From NCBI RefSeq assembly GCF_002846335.1, contig NZ_PJMQ01000001.1, positions 992,001 through 1,056,000 of the forward strand: a stretch of 64,000 nt of DNA, written 5' to 3'. The notes under the pieces were generated by a model. It was not told the DNA's origin. It saw only the letters and a list, made by a program, of their open reading frames with translations, and searched no databases. Shown here piece by piece: positions 39,587 to 47,769 of the stretch. How positions within the stretch are numbered: position 1 is the stretch's first letter; each line of letters begins with the position of its first letter. The translations under genes and the position numbers were made by a program. The stretch comes from Janthinobacterium sp. 61. Its GTDB lineage: Bacteria; Pseudomonadota; Gammaproteobacteria; Burkholderiales; Burkholderiaceae_D.

Positions 39587-39667
39587 ATGACGCAGACGAC
39601 TAAGCCGACAAAGCAGCCGATCCGCGACTACATGGACGCGCAACGCGCTCCCTGGAACCGCCGCTGA
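39587..39667 (+). CDS. possible 26-residue protein
   Basis: A short frame starts ATGACGCAGACG and encodes MTQTTKPTKQPIRDYMDAQR plus six residues. GAGGCGACC precedes it. The size and basic tail make this a weak call. Confidence 0.3.
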   Translation: MTQTTKPTKQPIRDYMDAQRAPWNRR

Positions 39668-39691
39668 AGCCTGAAATGTCTGCTGATGGTT

Positions 39692-40165
39692 TTAGAAAGA
39701 GGAATTGATGTGTTCGTGAATCTGAGGCTTGATGTACTCAGCCAATCGCGATGCTTGATTTCTGGTTGAATCGCCAGACGCGAATGCGAAAGCGCTTGAG
39801 TAGGAAAATGGTAGCTCTTTTATATCTGTGGCTGCTACTGAAGACCCGGCGCTGATCGCATACATACCCATAGATGAGGTGTAATTAACATGCGCGCCAA
39901 AACTTACACCGCACAATTTCACGTCAAACTGTACTCGCAGACCGTCGGTCGCCTCCTGCTTGGTGTTGGCGATTACGTATCCTTTCTTGATTAAGGCTTC
40001 GCGCGCCAAGCTGTTAATGAAGTTCTCATTGATTCCGTCGACTCTACTGTTGCAGCCGTTGACTTGGGAAATTTTGGAGCTCACGAAGACACGCATGGGA
40101 CCAGCAGCGCTGGATTGCGTCGCTACAAAAGAGGCTAGGAGCGCGAGAAGGATTTTTGCTTTCAT
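39692..40165 (-). CDS. opposite-strand secreted protein (moron)
   Basis: The 157-residue product has a clear signal peptide (MKAKILLALLASFVATQSSA, cleavage after AAG or nearby). The mature domain has two cysteines (VNGCNSRVDG, DVKLCGVSFG), likely disulfide-bonded in the periplasm, and a helix ASRLAEYIKPQIHEHINSSF at the end. AGGAATCAAAG precedes the ATG. It is antisense to the late operon, so it must have its own promoter. Family not recognised. Confidence 0.75.
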   Translation of the reverse strand: MKAKILLALLASFVATQSSAAGPMRVFVSSKISQVNGCNSRVDGINENFINSLAREALIKKGYVIANTKQEATDGLRVQFDVKLCGVSFGAHVNYTSSMGMYAISAGSSVAATDIKELPFSYSSAFAFASGDSTRNQASRLAEYIKPQIHEHINSSF

Positions 40166-40350
40166 CTTTGATTCCTAAGTTGAATTTCGTTAATCGGCGC
40201 GGCCATCAGAAATTAGCGATTGTTGCCTTCTGGAAATTGTATCCGTGGTTTGAGGTTTTGGCAACTTAGACCAGTAAGGTGACTTTTTCATTTGGGGCGC
40301 AAGATGAAAGACCAACCCCTCTACGCCCGCCCGGCCAACGCCAGGCTTTT

Positions 40351-40386
40351 GCCGCTGCCCGCATTTGCGCCAGCGGCTTTTTATTT
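40351..40386 (+). terminator. terminator in the late leader region
   Basis: GCCGCTG (40351) pairs with CAGCGGC (40371-40377), enclosing a second short stem (GCATTTGC), followed by TTTTTATTT. Late transcripts need antitermination to pass it. The rest of 40166-40599 shows no supported gene; a 36-codon frame from 40304 runs through this hairpin and is not called. Confidence 0.7.
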
Positions 40387-40599
40387 GAGGTTGCATATGA
40401 CGCAGGTCCCCGAGTAGGTAGGGCATGAATTTACTCGCGAGGCTCCCGAGAGCGATAACTGCGACCTGCCAGCGCGCTCCAGTGGCAGAGCTTGAAGAAA
40501 CGGGCGCAGTCACCGACGTAGCAATGCCCCAGAGGACTCCAGCCGCGATGCACTGCGGCGCCTGCTGGGGGCGGGCGGTGATATGCAGACAGAAATGTT

Positions 40600-40815
40600 C
40601 TAGCGTTGCTTTCGACGTACCAGCGAATTATGGCTCAGCACTCGCAAGGCAGTTCTCTTGCTCACGCCTTGACCGCGCAGATATTCCTCTGCAGCGGCCA
40701 AGCCGACGTCCATCACCATGCGCACGGCAGTATTAATTATTTCCTCAGCCGCCGCGTCAGGCCGAGAGCTCAATGGGGCGGTGGGTGTGCCTTTGTGGTG
40801 GGTGCGCGAGTTCAT
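40600..40815 (-). CDS. opposite-strand small hypothetical protein
   Basis: Seventy-one residues with GAAAAGAAATTT before the ATG. After a polar start the sequence reads AAEEIINTAVRMVMDVGLAA, then AEEYLRGQGVSKRTALRVLS and a basic end (RRKQR). The second half resembles a short recognition-helix pattern known in small betaproteobacterial proteins. Possibly a moron. Confidence 0.55.
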   Translation of the reverse strand: MNSRTHHKGTPTAPLSSRPDAAAEEIINTAVRMVMDVGLAAAEEYLRGQGVSKRTALRVLSHNSLVRRKQR

Positions 40816-40897
40816 AAATTTCTTTTCGCAAAATAGAAATCGTACGTCGTTGAAATATCCAGGCGTTGATTTCGATCATGCTTCGTACAAATATTTT

Positions 40898-41143
40898 ATG
40901 AATAAAATTCAGCACCCTTCGAACAACGGCGTTCTCGGTGCACCAGCGGGCTGGGACCAAGGCGAGTTGCCCTGCAGCGCGCTGCCAATCACCCACACGC
41001 ACGTTGGTGATCTGCTGGCAGTCGTGTCGTACTGGCGCCCGAGCGTCGAGGAGCTGGCCGTGCTGGATGCTGGCGGGGCCATCGCGCTGTGGGTGCTTGG
41101 CGCGACGATGCCACCTGTCATCTTGAGTGTCGAAAGCACTTGA
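40898..41143 (+). CDS. hypothetical late-leader protein
   Basis: Eighty-one residues: MNKIQHPSNNGVLGAPAGWD, then ELPCSALPITHTHVGDLLAV, VSYWRPSVEELAVLDAGGAI and ALWVLGATMPPVILSVE. The NNGVLGAPxGWDQ...PVT block followed by the YWRP helix and ALWxxGxTMPP strand is a familiar small family near terminase genes in phages. Function unknown. Confidence 0.72.
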   Translation: MNKIQHPSNNGVLGAPAGWDQGELPCSALPITHTHVGDLLAVVSYWRPSVEELAVLDAGGAIALWVLGATMPPVILSVEST

Positions 41144-41147
41144 GACG

Positions 41148-41232
41148 CTACATATAGTAGGTGGCGGACGAAAGTGTCAAAAATCACCGGGCTGAGACCG
41201 CCAGAATTACTGTCAAACACTACATCTAGTAG
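41148..41232. repeat. paired 13-bp palindromes upstream of the metallopeptidase gene
   Basis: CTACATATAGTAG at 41148-41160 and CTACATCTAGTAG at 41220-41232 differ by one base, are near-perfect inverted repeats, and start 72 bases apart. Both are followed by GT. The second lies just before the start at 41239. They look like sites for one dimeric regulator or a recombinase. Confidence 0.5.
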
Positions 41233-41238
41233 GTCGGA

Positions 41239-41880
41239 ATGAAGAAAAGCCACAATTCCGCAGTGCCCACGTCGGCGCGCCCGATGCCGCCGCCCGAATT
41301 CGCCGACCCGTTGAACAATCGGTACGTGTCCGCGCCCGAGGTACTCAAGTGGGCGCGCGCAACCATCCTCACCGAAGGCGGCGCGCTCTACAACGAAGAC
41401 CACGCCCACCTGGAATATGCCGACGTGCAGTTCCTGTGGGCGCCAGTAGGGTTCGTGAAGGCCGGCCGCACCGTGCTGGGCCAGTGCGAAGAAGTGACGT
41501 TCCGCTGTGGACCGTGGCAGAAGGGCCGCCAGCAACAGCAGATGGCCGACTGGTTCGGCGCGGTACCAGATTTCCTCATCACCTTGGACGCCCCGTATTG
41601 CCTGACCTGCAGCGACGCCGAATTCTGCGCGCTGCTCGAGCACGAGCTTTATCACATCGCCCAGGAGATGGATGACTTCGGTGCGCCGGCCTTCAACAAG
41701 TACGGACTGCCGAAGCTGTGCATGCGCGCACATGACGTCGAAGAGTTCGTCGGCGTGGTCCGGCGCTACGGCGCCAGCGAGGACGTGCAACGGATCATTG
41801 ACGCAGCAAAGACAGCGCCAGAAGTGGCGAAAATCAACATAGCGAGGGCGTGCGGAACGTGTCTGCTGAAGGCCGCGTAG
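41239..41880 (+). CDS. putative phage metallopeptidase
   Basis: The 213-residue protein contains a zinc-binding motif HELYH in ALLEHELYHIAQEMDDFGAP. A set of paired segments (VQFLWAPVGFVKAGRTVLGQ, DFLITLDAPYCLTC) and HDVEEFVGVVRRYG define the small phage family annotated as putative metallopeptidase, usually located just before terminase. Its substrate is unknown. A Cys-rich end (ARACGTC) may add a metal site. Confidence 0.8.
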   Translation: MKKSHNSAVPTSARPMPPPEFADPLNNRYVSAPEVLKWARATILTEGGALYNEDHAHLEYADVQFLWAPVGFVKAGRTVLGQCEEVTFRCGPWQKGRQQQQMADWFGAVPDFLITLDAPYCLTCSDAEFCALLEHELYHIAQEMDDFGAPAFNKYGLPKLCMRAHDVEEFVGVVRRYGASEDVQRIIDAAKTAPEVAKINIARACGTCLLKAA

Positions 41881-41910
41881 GCTTTACGTTGCTTTACAGG
41901 AAACTAAAAC

Positions 41911-42372
41911 ATGGCCGCACTCAAGGACGAGGTGAAGCTGTACATCGTCAACGCGCTGGCCTGTTTCGACTCGCCGACGCAGGTTTCGATTGCAGTAAAG
42001 GAAGAATTTGGCCTCGACGTGCCGCGCCAGCAGGTGTCGCTGTATGACCCGAACACTTTCGTCGGCCGCAACCTCAGCCAGAAGTGGAGGGTGATCTTCG
42101 AAGATACCCGGGCCAAGTTTCGCGCCACGGCCGAGGAAATCCCGATCGCCAGCAAGGCGTTTCGCTTGCGTGGCCTGGGCCGCCTGGCGCAGAAGGCCGA
42201 GAACATGCGCAACTTGCCGCTGGTGGCCAGCCTCTACGAGCAGGCCGCCAAGGAAGTGGGCGACATCTACGTGAACAAGGGCAAGGCCGAGCCGACCGAC
42301 CAGGCGCCCACACCTGTCGCCATCACCTTCGGCGTGAAAGACGCCAAGCGCCATGACGACAATCCAGTTTGA
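41911..42372 (+). CDS. terS: terminase small subunit (DUF2280)
   Basis: The 153-residue protein starts MAALKDEVKLYIVNALACFD, SPTQVSIAVKEEFGLDVPRQ and then ASKAFRLRGLGRLAQKAENM. This is the DUF2280 family, a helix-turn-helix DNA-recognition subunit that selects phage DNA for packaging. It overlaps the large-subunit gene by 20 bases. Confidence 0.9.
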   Translation: MAALKDEVKLYIVNALACFDSPTQVSIAVKEEFGLDVPRQQVSLYDPNTFVGRNLSQKWRVIFEDTRAKFRATAEEIPIASKAFRLRGLGRLAQKAENMRNLPLVASLYEQAAKEVGDIYVNKGKAEPTDQAPTPVAITFGVKDAKRHDDNPV

Positions 42373-43639
42373 CCTGAACGTCCCGCAATCGAGCTTCCTG
42401 CAGCTGCCGCACAAGTTCAAGGCCTACGTGGCCGGGTTCGGCTCGGGCAAAACGTTTGTGGGCTGCGCCGGAATCTGCGCCCACTTTTGGGAGTGGCCGG
42501 GCATCAACCAGGGCTACTTCGCGCCGACCTATCCGCAAATCCGCGACATCTTCTATCCCACGATGGAGGAGGTGGCCTATGCGATGGGCCTGCGCATCAA
42601 GGTGAAGCAGGGCGACCACGAAGTCGAGGTATATGAGGGCCGGCGCTGTCGCGGCACGGTCATTTGCCGCTCGATGGAGAAGCCGGAAACCATCGTCGGC
42701 TTCAAGATCGGCCACGCGCTGATCGATGAGCTGGATGTGATGCCGCTGAAAAGGGCGCAGATGGCCTGGCGCAAGATCATCGCCCGCATGCGCTACAACG
42801 TGCCGGGCTTGATGAACGGCATCGATGTGACGACGACGCCCGAGGGCTTCAAGTTCGTCTATCAGCAGTTTGTGAAGGCTATTCGGGACAAGCCAGAGCT
42901 GGCCAGCCTGTACGGCCTGATCCAGGCAAGCACGTTCGACAACGAGCTGAACCTGCCAGGCGACTACATCCCGTCGCTGATGGCCAGCTACCCGCCGGCG
43001 TTGATCGACGCCTACCTGCGCGGCAAGTTCACCAACCTGACCAGCGGCAGCGTGTATGCCGATTTCGACCGCGCGCTGAACCACACGAACGAGATCATCC
43101 TGCCCGGTGAGCCGCTGATGGTAGGCCTCGATTTCAACGTGCAGAACATGACTGCCTGCATCAACGTGGTCCGGGAAGGGCTGCCGCGCACGCTGGCCGA
43201 GCGCGTGCAAGTGAGGGATACACCGGCCATGGCCAAGCTCTTGAAGGAAGACTTCAAGGACAAAGGCCACCAGGTGAAGATTTTCCCGGATGCGTCCGGC
43301 CAGAACACCAGTAGCAAGAACGCCAGCGAGTCCGACCTGTCCATTTTGCGCCAGGCGGGCTTCCTGCTCGAGGTGAACCACTCAAACCCAGCGGTCAAGG
43401 ACCGGGTCAACGCCTATAACGGGATGATCCTGAACGCCCAGGGCGAGCGCCGCTGGAAGATCAACACTGACCAGTGCCCGACCACCACCGAGGCGCTGGA
43501 GCAGCAGGTGTGGGGCGCCGACGGCCAGCCGGACAAGAAATCTGGGCATGACCACCCGAATGATGCGAACGGCTACTTCCTCGTGAAGCGCTACCCGATC
43601 GTGAAGAGCACGACGACCACTGCGCCGCTGCGCATGTAA
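42353..43639 (+). CDS. terL: terminase large subunit
   Basis: The 428-residue motor has Walker A in YVAGFGSGKTFVG, Walker B in HALIDELDVM and a coupling segment DVTTTPEGFKFVY. The C-terminal nuclease has the first Asp in VGLDFNVQNM, a second acidic region in FPDASGQNTSS, and GHDHPNDANGYF near the end. It pumps DNA into the prohead and cuts it. Order with the DUF2280 small subunit and DUF4055 portal is normal for this phage type. Confidence 0.95.
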   Translation: MTTIQFDLNVPQSSFLQLPHKFKAYVAGFGSGKTFVGCAGICAHFWEWPGINQGYFAPTYPQIRDIFYPTMEEVAYAMGLRIKVKQGDHEVEVYEGRRCRGTVICRSMEKPETIVGFKIGHALIDELDVMPLKRAQMAWRKIIARMRYNVPGLMNGIDVTTTPEGFKFVYQQFVKAIRDKPELASLYGLIQASTFDNELNLPGDYIPSLMASYPPALIDAYLRGKFTNLTSGSVYADFDRALNHTNEIILPGEPLMVGLDFNVQNMTACINVVREGLPRTLAERVQVRDTPAMAKLLKEDFKDKGHQVKIFPDASGQNTSSKNASESDLSILRQAGFLLEVNHSNPAVKDRVNAYNGMILNAQGERRWKINTDQCPTTTEALEQQVWGADGQPDKKSGHDHPNDANGYFLVKRYPIVKSTTTTAPLRM

Positions 43640-43653
43640 CAACAAGGATTTCC

Positions 43654-45018
43654 ATGACCGATGTACGCACACAATCAGCCGAAGCCGCAAAGCTGAACGA
43701 GGATTGCGCGCTGATCGCCGCGCTGCTGGGCGGCACGAAGACCATGCGGGCCGCTGGCAAGAAGTATTTGCCGCAGTGGCCTGGCGAGGACGCTGGAAGC
43801 TATGATCTGCGCCTGGCCGTGGCCACGCTGTTCCCGGCCTATGCCCGCACCATCGATGTGCTCTCGGCCAAGCCATTCAGCAAGCCGGTGACGCTGGGCG
43901 AGGACGTGCCGGAACGGCTCAAGCCTTGGTTGCAAAATGTCGACCTCTCCGGCCGCGACCTGCACAGCTTCCTGTCGGAGATCACACAGGAGGCCATGGG
44001 CTACGGCTTCGCTGGCATCCTGATCGACTTCCCCAAGGCGGGCAACCTGGTCACGAAGGCCGACGAGCAGGCCGCCGGCGTGCGCCCGTACTTCGTCCAG
44101 GTGCATGTGCAGAACGTGCTGGGCTGGTTGCCGAAGAATGCGACCAGCCTTGATGGGCTGACCCAGTTGCGGCTACTGGAAAGCGTGTCCGAGCCGAATG
44201 GCGACTTTGACACCAAGGAAATCGAGCAGGTGCGCGTCCTCGGGCGCGGCACCTGGCAGACCTGGCGCCAGAGCGAGACCGGCAGCAAGAAGGAGTGGGC
44301 GTTGTACGAAGAGGGCGTCACCAGCCTGAAAATCATCCCCTTCGTGCCCGTCTATGGCAAGCGCCTGGGATACATGCAGGCCACGCCGCCACTGCTCGAG
44401 CTGGCGCACAGCAACGTCGAGCATTGGCAGAGCAAGAGCGACCAGCAGAACATCCTGCACGTCGCGCGCGTGCCGATCCTGTTTGCCAAGATGCTGGGCG
44501 AGGGCGGCATCACGGTCGGCGCCGGCAGCGCGGTCAAGTCCGAATCGCCAGAAGGTGACCTGAAATTTGTGGAGCACGGCGGCAAGGCCATCGAAGCCGG
44601 CCGTCTGTCCATCCTCGATCTGGAAGACCGGATGCGCCAGGCTGGCGCCGAGCTGCTGGTGATCAAGCCAGGCAACGTGACCGAGAGCCAGACCCTGGCC
44701 GACAACGAACAGGGCGCGTGCGCATTGCAGAAGATCGCGGGCAACGTCGAGGACGCCGGTGACCAGGCGCTGCAGTTCATGGCTGAATGGGTGGGGGAGG
44801 GCGAAGGCGGTCACATCACCATTTTCAAAGACTTCGGCGCCGCATCACTCGCCGAGGCCAGTGCTGAGCTGCTGTTCAAGAGTGCCGCCGGGGGGAAAAT
44901 CTCGGGCGAAACCTACTTCAACGAGCTGCAGCGCCGCGGCATCCTGTCGCCGGATCTGGACTGGGAGGCGGAGCAAGAGCGCATCCAGTCGGCTTTGCCA
45001 GACCTGATGGGAGCATAA
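43654..45018 (+). CDS. portal protein (DUF4055)
   Basis: The 454-residue protein has the DUF4055 start (KYLPQWPGEDAGSYDLRLAV, FPAYARTIDVLSAKPFSKPV) and central DNA-channel-type helices. Conserved patches include TQEAMGYGFAGILIDFPKAG and EHWQSKSDQQNILHVARVPI, and the end is DLDWEAEQERIQSAL. It forms the dodecameric gate at the head vertex. Confidence 0.9.
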   Translation: MTDVRTQSAEAAKLNEDCALIAALLGGTKTMRAAGKKYLPQWPGEDAGSYDLRLAVATLFPAYARTIDVLSAKPFSKPVTLGEDVPERLKPWLQNVDLSGRDLHSFLSEITQEAMGYGFAGILIDFPKAGNLVTKADEQAAGVRPYFVQVHVQNVLGWLPKNATSLDGLTQLRLLESVSEPNGDFDTKEIEQVRVLGRGTWQTWRQSETGSKKEWALYEEGVTSLKIIPFVPVYGKRLGYMQATPPLLELAHSNVEHWQSKSDQQNILHVARVPILFAKMLGEGGITVGAGSAVKSESPEGDLKFVEHGGKAIEAGRLSILDLEDRMRQAGAELLVIKPGNVTESQTLADNEQGACALQKIAGNVEDAGDQALQFMAEWVGEGEGGHITIFKDFGAASLAEASAELLFKSAAGGKISGETYFNELQRRGILSPDLDWEAEQERIQSALPDLMGA

Positions 45019-46239
45019 ATGGGTGCGCTCGAAGAGTGGATTGCCGAGATGTTCCTCGTGCATTCGCTGAACCTGCTGCGCTTTTCATCCGGCGCGCAAG
45101 AGAAGATCCTGCTGCTGATGGCCGCCATGTCGAAGGAATTGACGGCCAAGCTGAACGAAGGCGAGATATCGACCTACGGCAAGCAGCGCCTGGGCGCACT
45201 GCTGCGCGAGTCGAATGCCGTGATTTCGTCGCACTACACCGGCATGCAGGCGGAAATAACCCGTAACTTGGCCGGCATGGTACGCATCGAGGCCGATTAC
45301 ACGGCCAAAGTGCTGACGCAGGCGCTCAAGATCGAGCTGGGCGCCAAGCTGGCGCCAGCCGCATACCTCGAAAAGCTGGTCGGCGATACGCTGATCAAAG
45401 GCGCGCCGTCGGCGGACTGGTGGAAGCGCCAGGCACTTGATACACAATTCCGCTTCGCCAGCCAAGTGCGGCTCGGTGCCGCGCAGGGCGAGACAACGTC
45501 GCAGATCGTGTCGCGGGTGCTGGGCAAGAGCGCCAGGGCGGCCGATTCGCTGGTCAACAAGCCGGCATTGCCCGCCACGCCGCCAATGCCCGACTCGAAG
45601 GCGCCGCCGGCCGTGCCCGCAACGAAGCCGGGTGTGCCGCCAGCTGATCCAGCCGCCAAGCCGCCTGGCTCCGCGCCGGATCCTGTTGCGGCGGGCGAGC
45701 AGGGTATCCTGAAAACGTCAGCCGCAAATGCGCGCGCGCTGGTGCACAGTTCAGTGCAGGCCGTGTCCAACGCCGCGCGCCTGGCTAGCTTCCAGGCGAA
45801 CGCGGACCTGATCGAATGCCTGGTCTGGCTGTCCACGCTGGATTCGCACACATGCCTGTTGTGCGCTATGCGCGACCTGCACGAGTATTCGCTTGACGGC
45901 CAGGAGCCAATCAACCACACGCACGAGTGGGCGGGCGGCCCTGGTGCTATCCATTTCAGCTGCCGATGCGTGCTCAGCACGCGCACGAAGTCTTTCAAGG
46001 ACCTGGACATCGAACTGGATGAACCGGGCGATAGTACGCGCCCCAGTGACGGCGGGGCGGTCAGCAGCAAGATGAACTTTAAGGACTTCCTGGCCAGCAA
46101 GGATAAGGCCTGGCGGGCGGAGTACCTTGGACCAGGCCGCGCCGAGATGTACGAGGCAGGTAAGATCACGCTGAACGACCTGATGAACCTCAAGGGCCGG
46201 AAGATGACTCTGGAGGAACTTCGGGCGAAATACAAGTAG
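45019..46239 (+). CDS. MuF-like minor head protein
   Basis: The 406-residue protein has a helical N-terminal half, a Pro/Ala-rich spacer (about 190-225) and a MuF-type C-terminal fold. That fold reads DLIECLVWLSTLDSHTCLLC, MRDLHEYSLDGQEPINHTHE, and HFSCRCVLSTRTK with the conserved Cys/His set. A last domain (NFKDFLASKDKAWRAEYLGP, GKITLNDLMNLKGRKMTLEE) is common at the end of these proteins. It binds the portal and is injected or packaged in few copies. Confidence 0.88.
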   Translation: MGALEEWIAEMFLVHSLNLLRFSSGAQEKILLLMAAMSKELTAKLNEGEISTYGKQRLGALLRESNAVISSHYTGMQAEITRNLAGMVRIEADYTAKVLTQALKIELGAKLAPAAYLEKLVGDTLIKGAPSADWWKRQALDTQFRFASQVRLGAAQGETTSQIVSRVLGKSARAADSLVNKPALPATPPMPDSKAPPAVPATKPGVPPADPAAKPPGSAPDPVAAGEQGILKTSAANARALVHSSVQAVSNAARLASFQANADLIECLVWLSTLDSHTCLLCAMRDLHEYSLDGQEPINHTHEWAGGPGAIHFSCRCVLSTRTKSFKDLDIELDEPGDSTRPSDGGAVSSKMNFKDFLASKDKAWRAEYLGPGRAEMYEAGKITLNDLMNLKGRKMTLEELRAKYK

Positions 46240-46405
46240 CAAATATGCGGTTAAACCTCTATTCGGCGAGTTATCAAGTAACCGTGAAGATTCCCAAGTA
46301 ACTGTCAGTACACTCGCATGTATCGACTTAGTTCATTCAAGCTTGGGAACTTAGAGGTGCGAGGAAAGCTCTAATGGGTCGTACAAATAGGAACATCCCT
46401 TGTTT

Positions 46406-46451
46406 GTTGCATGAAATAGGAGTTGCATCACATGTGTGTTGCATGTAATAT
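46406..46451 (+). promoter_or_regulatory. moron promoter overlapped by three GTTGCAT repeats
   Basis: TTGCAT (46423-46428) and TAATAT (46446-46451) are 17 bases apart. GTTGCAT occurs three times, at 46406, 46422 and 46438, with exactly 16-base spacing, overlapping the promoter. The following gene has a ribbon-helix-helix-like N-terminus and may repress itself here. The rest of the 250-base gap (from 46240) is AT-rich with no gene. Confidence 0.7.
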
Positions 46452-46491
46452 TTGGATATCGGGCGGTAGCGCTCCTTAACCAGAGGCGATT

Positions 46492-46857
46492 GTGAAAAAT
46501 GTAAGAGTTACTTTGACTGATGCTCAATATGAGCAAGCATCAAAAGCAGCAAAAGAGGGTGGCTTTGCCGGTATTAGTTCCTATTTTGTCAGTTTTGTGG
46601 GCGGATCCGATAATGACGCTGATGTCTCTAAGATCATTGCTGAGGCTCGTGCACCCGCATTGACAATGACCTCGATCAATTCATTGTTCACGTTGAAGGC
46701 ATTGTTTAATAGAGAATATTGGAATGCCTTTCCTGCAGGCGTGCGAACTAAAGCTGGAAAGCGATTTTATGCGGATGTGATTGCGGGGAAATTTCCCGGA
46801 ATCGAAGCTGGACCACTTACAGGCTCCAACCATCAAACCTACCGTCGAACAAAGTAA
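46492..46857 (+). CDS. DUF1413-like protein with RHH-type N-terminus (moron)
   Basis: A GTG start has AGAGGCGATT upstream. Residues 1-40 (MKNVRVTLTDAQYEQASKAA, GISSYFVSFV) look like a ribbon-helix-helix DNA-binding domain. The C-terminal part (ALFNREYWNAFPAGVRTKAG, KRFYADVIAGKFPGIE) matches the DUF1413 pattern. It stands alone between head genes with its own promoter and terminator and is distinctly AT-richer, which are classical signs of a moron expressed in the lysogen. Confidence 0.75.
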   Translation: MKNVRVTLTDAQYEQASKAAKEGGFAGISSYFVSFVGGSDNDADVSKIIAEARAPALTMTSINSLFTLKALFNREYWNAFPAGVRTKAGKRFYADVIAGKFPGIEAGPLTGSNHQTYRRTK

Positions 46858-46883
46858 TATCCAAATTGTTAAATTTATCTCAG

Positions 46884-46912
46884 GCCGCCCGGGCAACCAG
46901 GCGGCTTTTTTT
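46884..46912 (+). terminator. terminator after the DUF1413 moron
   Basis: GCCGCC (46884-46889) and GGCGGC (46900-46905) pair around CGGGCAACCA, followed by seven T. It isolates the moron transcript. Confidence 0.8.
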
Positions 46913-46986
46913 ATGCCGCTAGCGGACGCGATGCGGTGCACGGCCGGAAGGCCCTTCACAAGGGCGGATGCCCAGAAAGCCACCAT

Positions 46987-47766
46987 ATGAAACTCAAACT
47001 CGATGTAAATGGCAATGTCGTTGTCCAGGATGGCAAGCCAGTCTACGTACATGACGACGGGAAGGAAGTCCCGTTCGATGCGGCCGCCGCCGTGCAGAAG
47101 ATCCAGGGCCTGAATGGTGAGGCGAAGTCCCACCGCGAAGCAAAGGAAGCTGCTGAAGCAAAGCTGCAAGCGTTCGCTGGCATTGACGACCCTGCCGCTG
47201 CAGCGAAGGCGATCGAACTGATGAAGAACGTCGACGAAGGCAAGTTGGTCGCGGCCGGCAAGGTTGAAGAAATCAAGCTGGCAGCGAAAAAGGCAGCAGA
47301 AGAGCAGGTCGCTGCCGCCAACAAGGCCCATGCCGACGAGCTGGCCCGCACCAAGACCGAACTGGACGCCATTACCGGCAACCTGTATTCGGAAATGATC
47401 GGCGGCAGCTTCAATCGCTCGAAACTCATCGCCGACAAGTTTGCTATTCCGGTCGACCTGGTCCAGGCGCGCTTCGGCCAGGCCTTTAAGGTGGAGGCAG
47501 GCAAGGTTGTGGCCTACGACGGCGCGGGCAACAAGATCTTCTCGCGCTCGCGCCCGGGCGATTTGGCCGACTTCGATGAAGCACTCGAAACCTTGGTGGA
47601 TCAATATCCCTACAAGGATCAGATCCTCAAAGGCTCGGGCGCGTCCGGCGGCGGTGCACAACATGCTGGTGGTGGCGGACAAAAACAAACTGGCAATCTC
47701 GGCGGGACGCGTGAAGAGCGCGCCGCTGCTTTTGCTGCTCAATATCCCGAATTAGCGAAAGGCTAA
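46987..47766 (+). CDS. capsid scaffold protein
   Basis: About 259 residues. A short beta start (MKLKLDVNGNVVVQDGKPVY) is followed by a long charged coiled coil (REAKEAAEAKLQAFAGIDDP, KVEEIKLAAKKAAEEQVAAA). A small C-terminal domain (DLADFDEALETLVDQYPYKD) and Gly/Gln-rich tail follow. This order and its place directly before the capsid gene fit a scaffolding protein (DUF6651-like). An upstream ATG is possible but has no ribosome site. Confidence 0.82.
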   Translation: MKLKLDVNGNVVVQDGKPVYVHDDGKEVPFDAAAAVQKIQGLNGEAKSHREAKEAAEAKLQAFAGIDDPAAAAKAIELMKNVDEGKLVAAGKVEEIKLAAKKAAEEQVAAANKAHADELARTKTELDAITGNLYSEMIGGSFNRSKLIADKFAIPVDLVQARFGQAFKVEAGKVVAYDGAGNKIFSRSRPGDLADFDEALETLVDQYPYKDQILKGSGASGGGAQHAGGGGQKQTGNLGGTREERAAAFAAQYPELAKG

Positions 47767-47769
47767 AAA

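Noticed and set aside
40304..40414. Short plus-strand frame with 36 codons
   Set aside because: It runs through a strong terminator hairpin and has no recognisable product.
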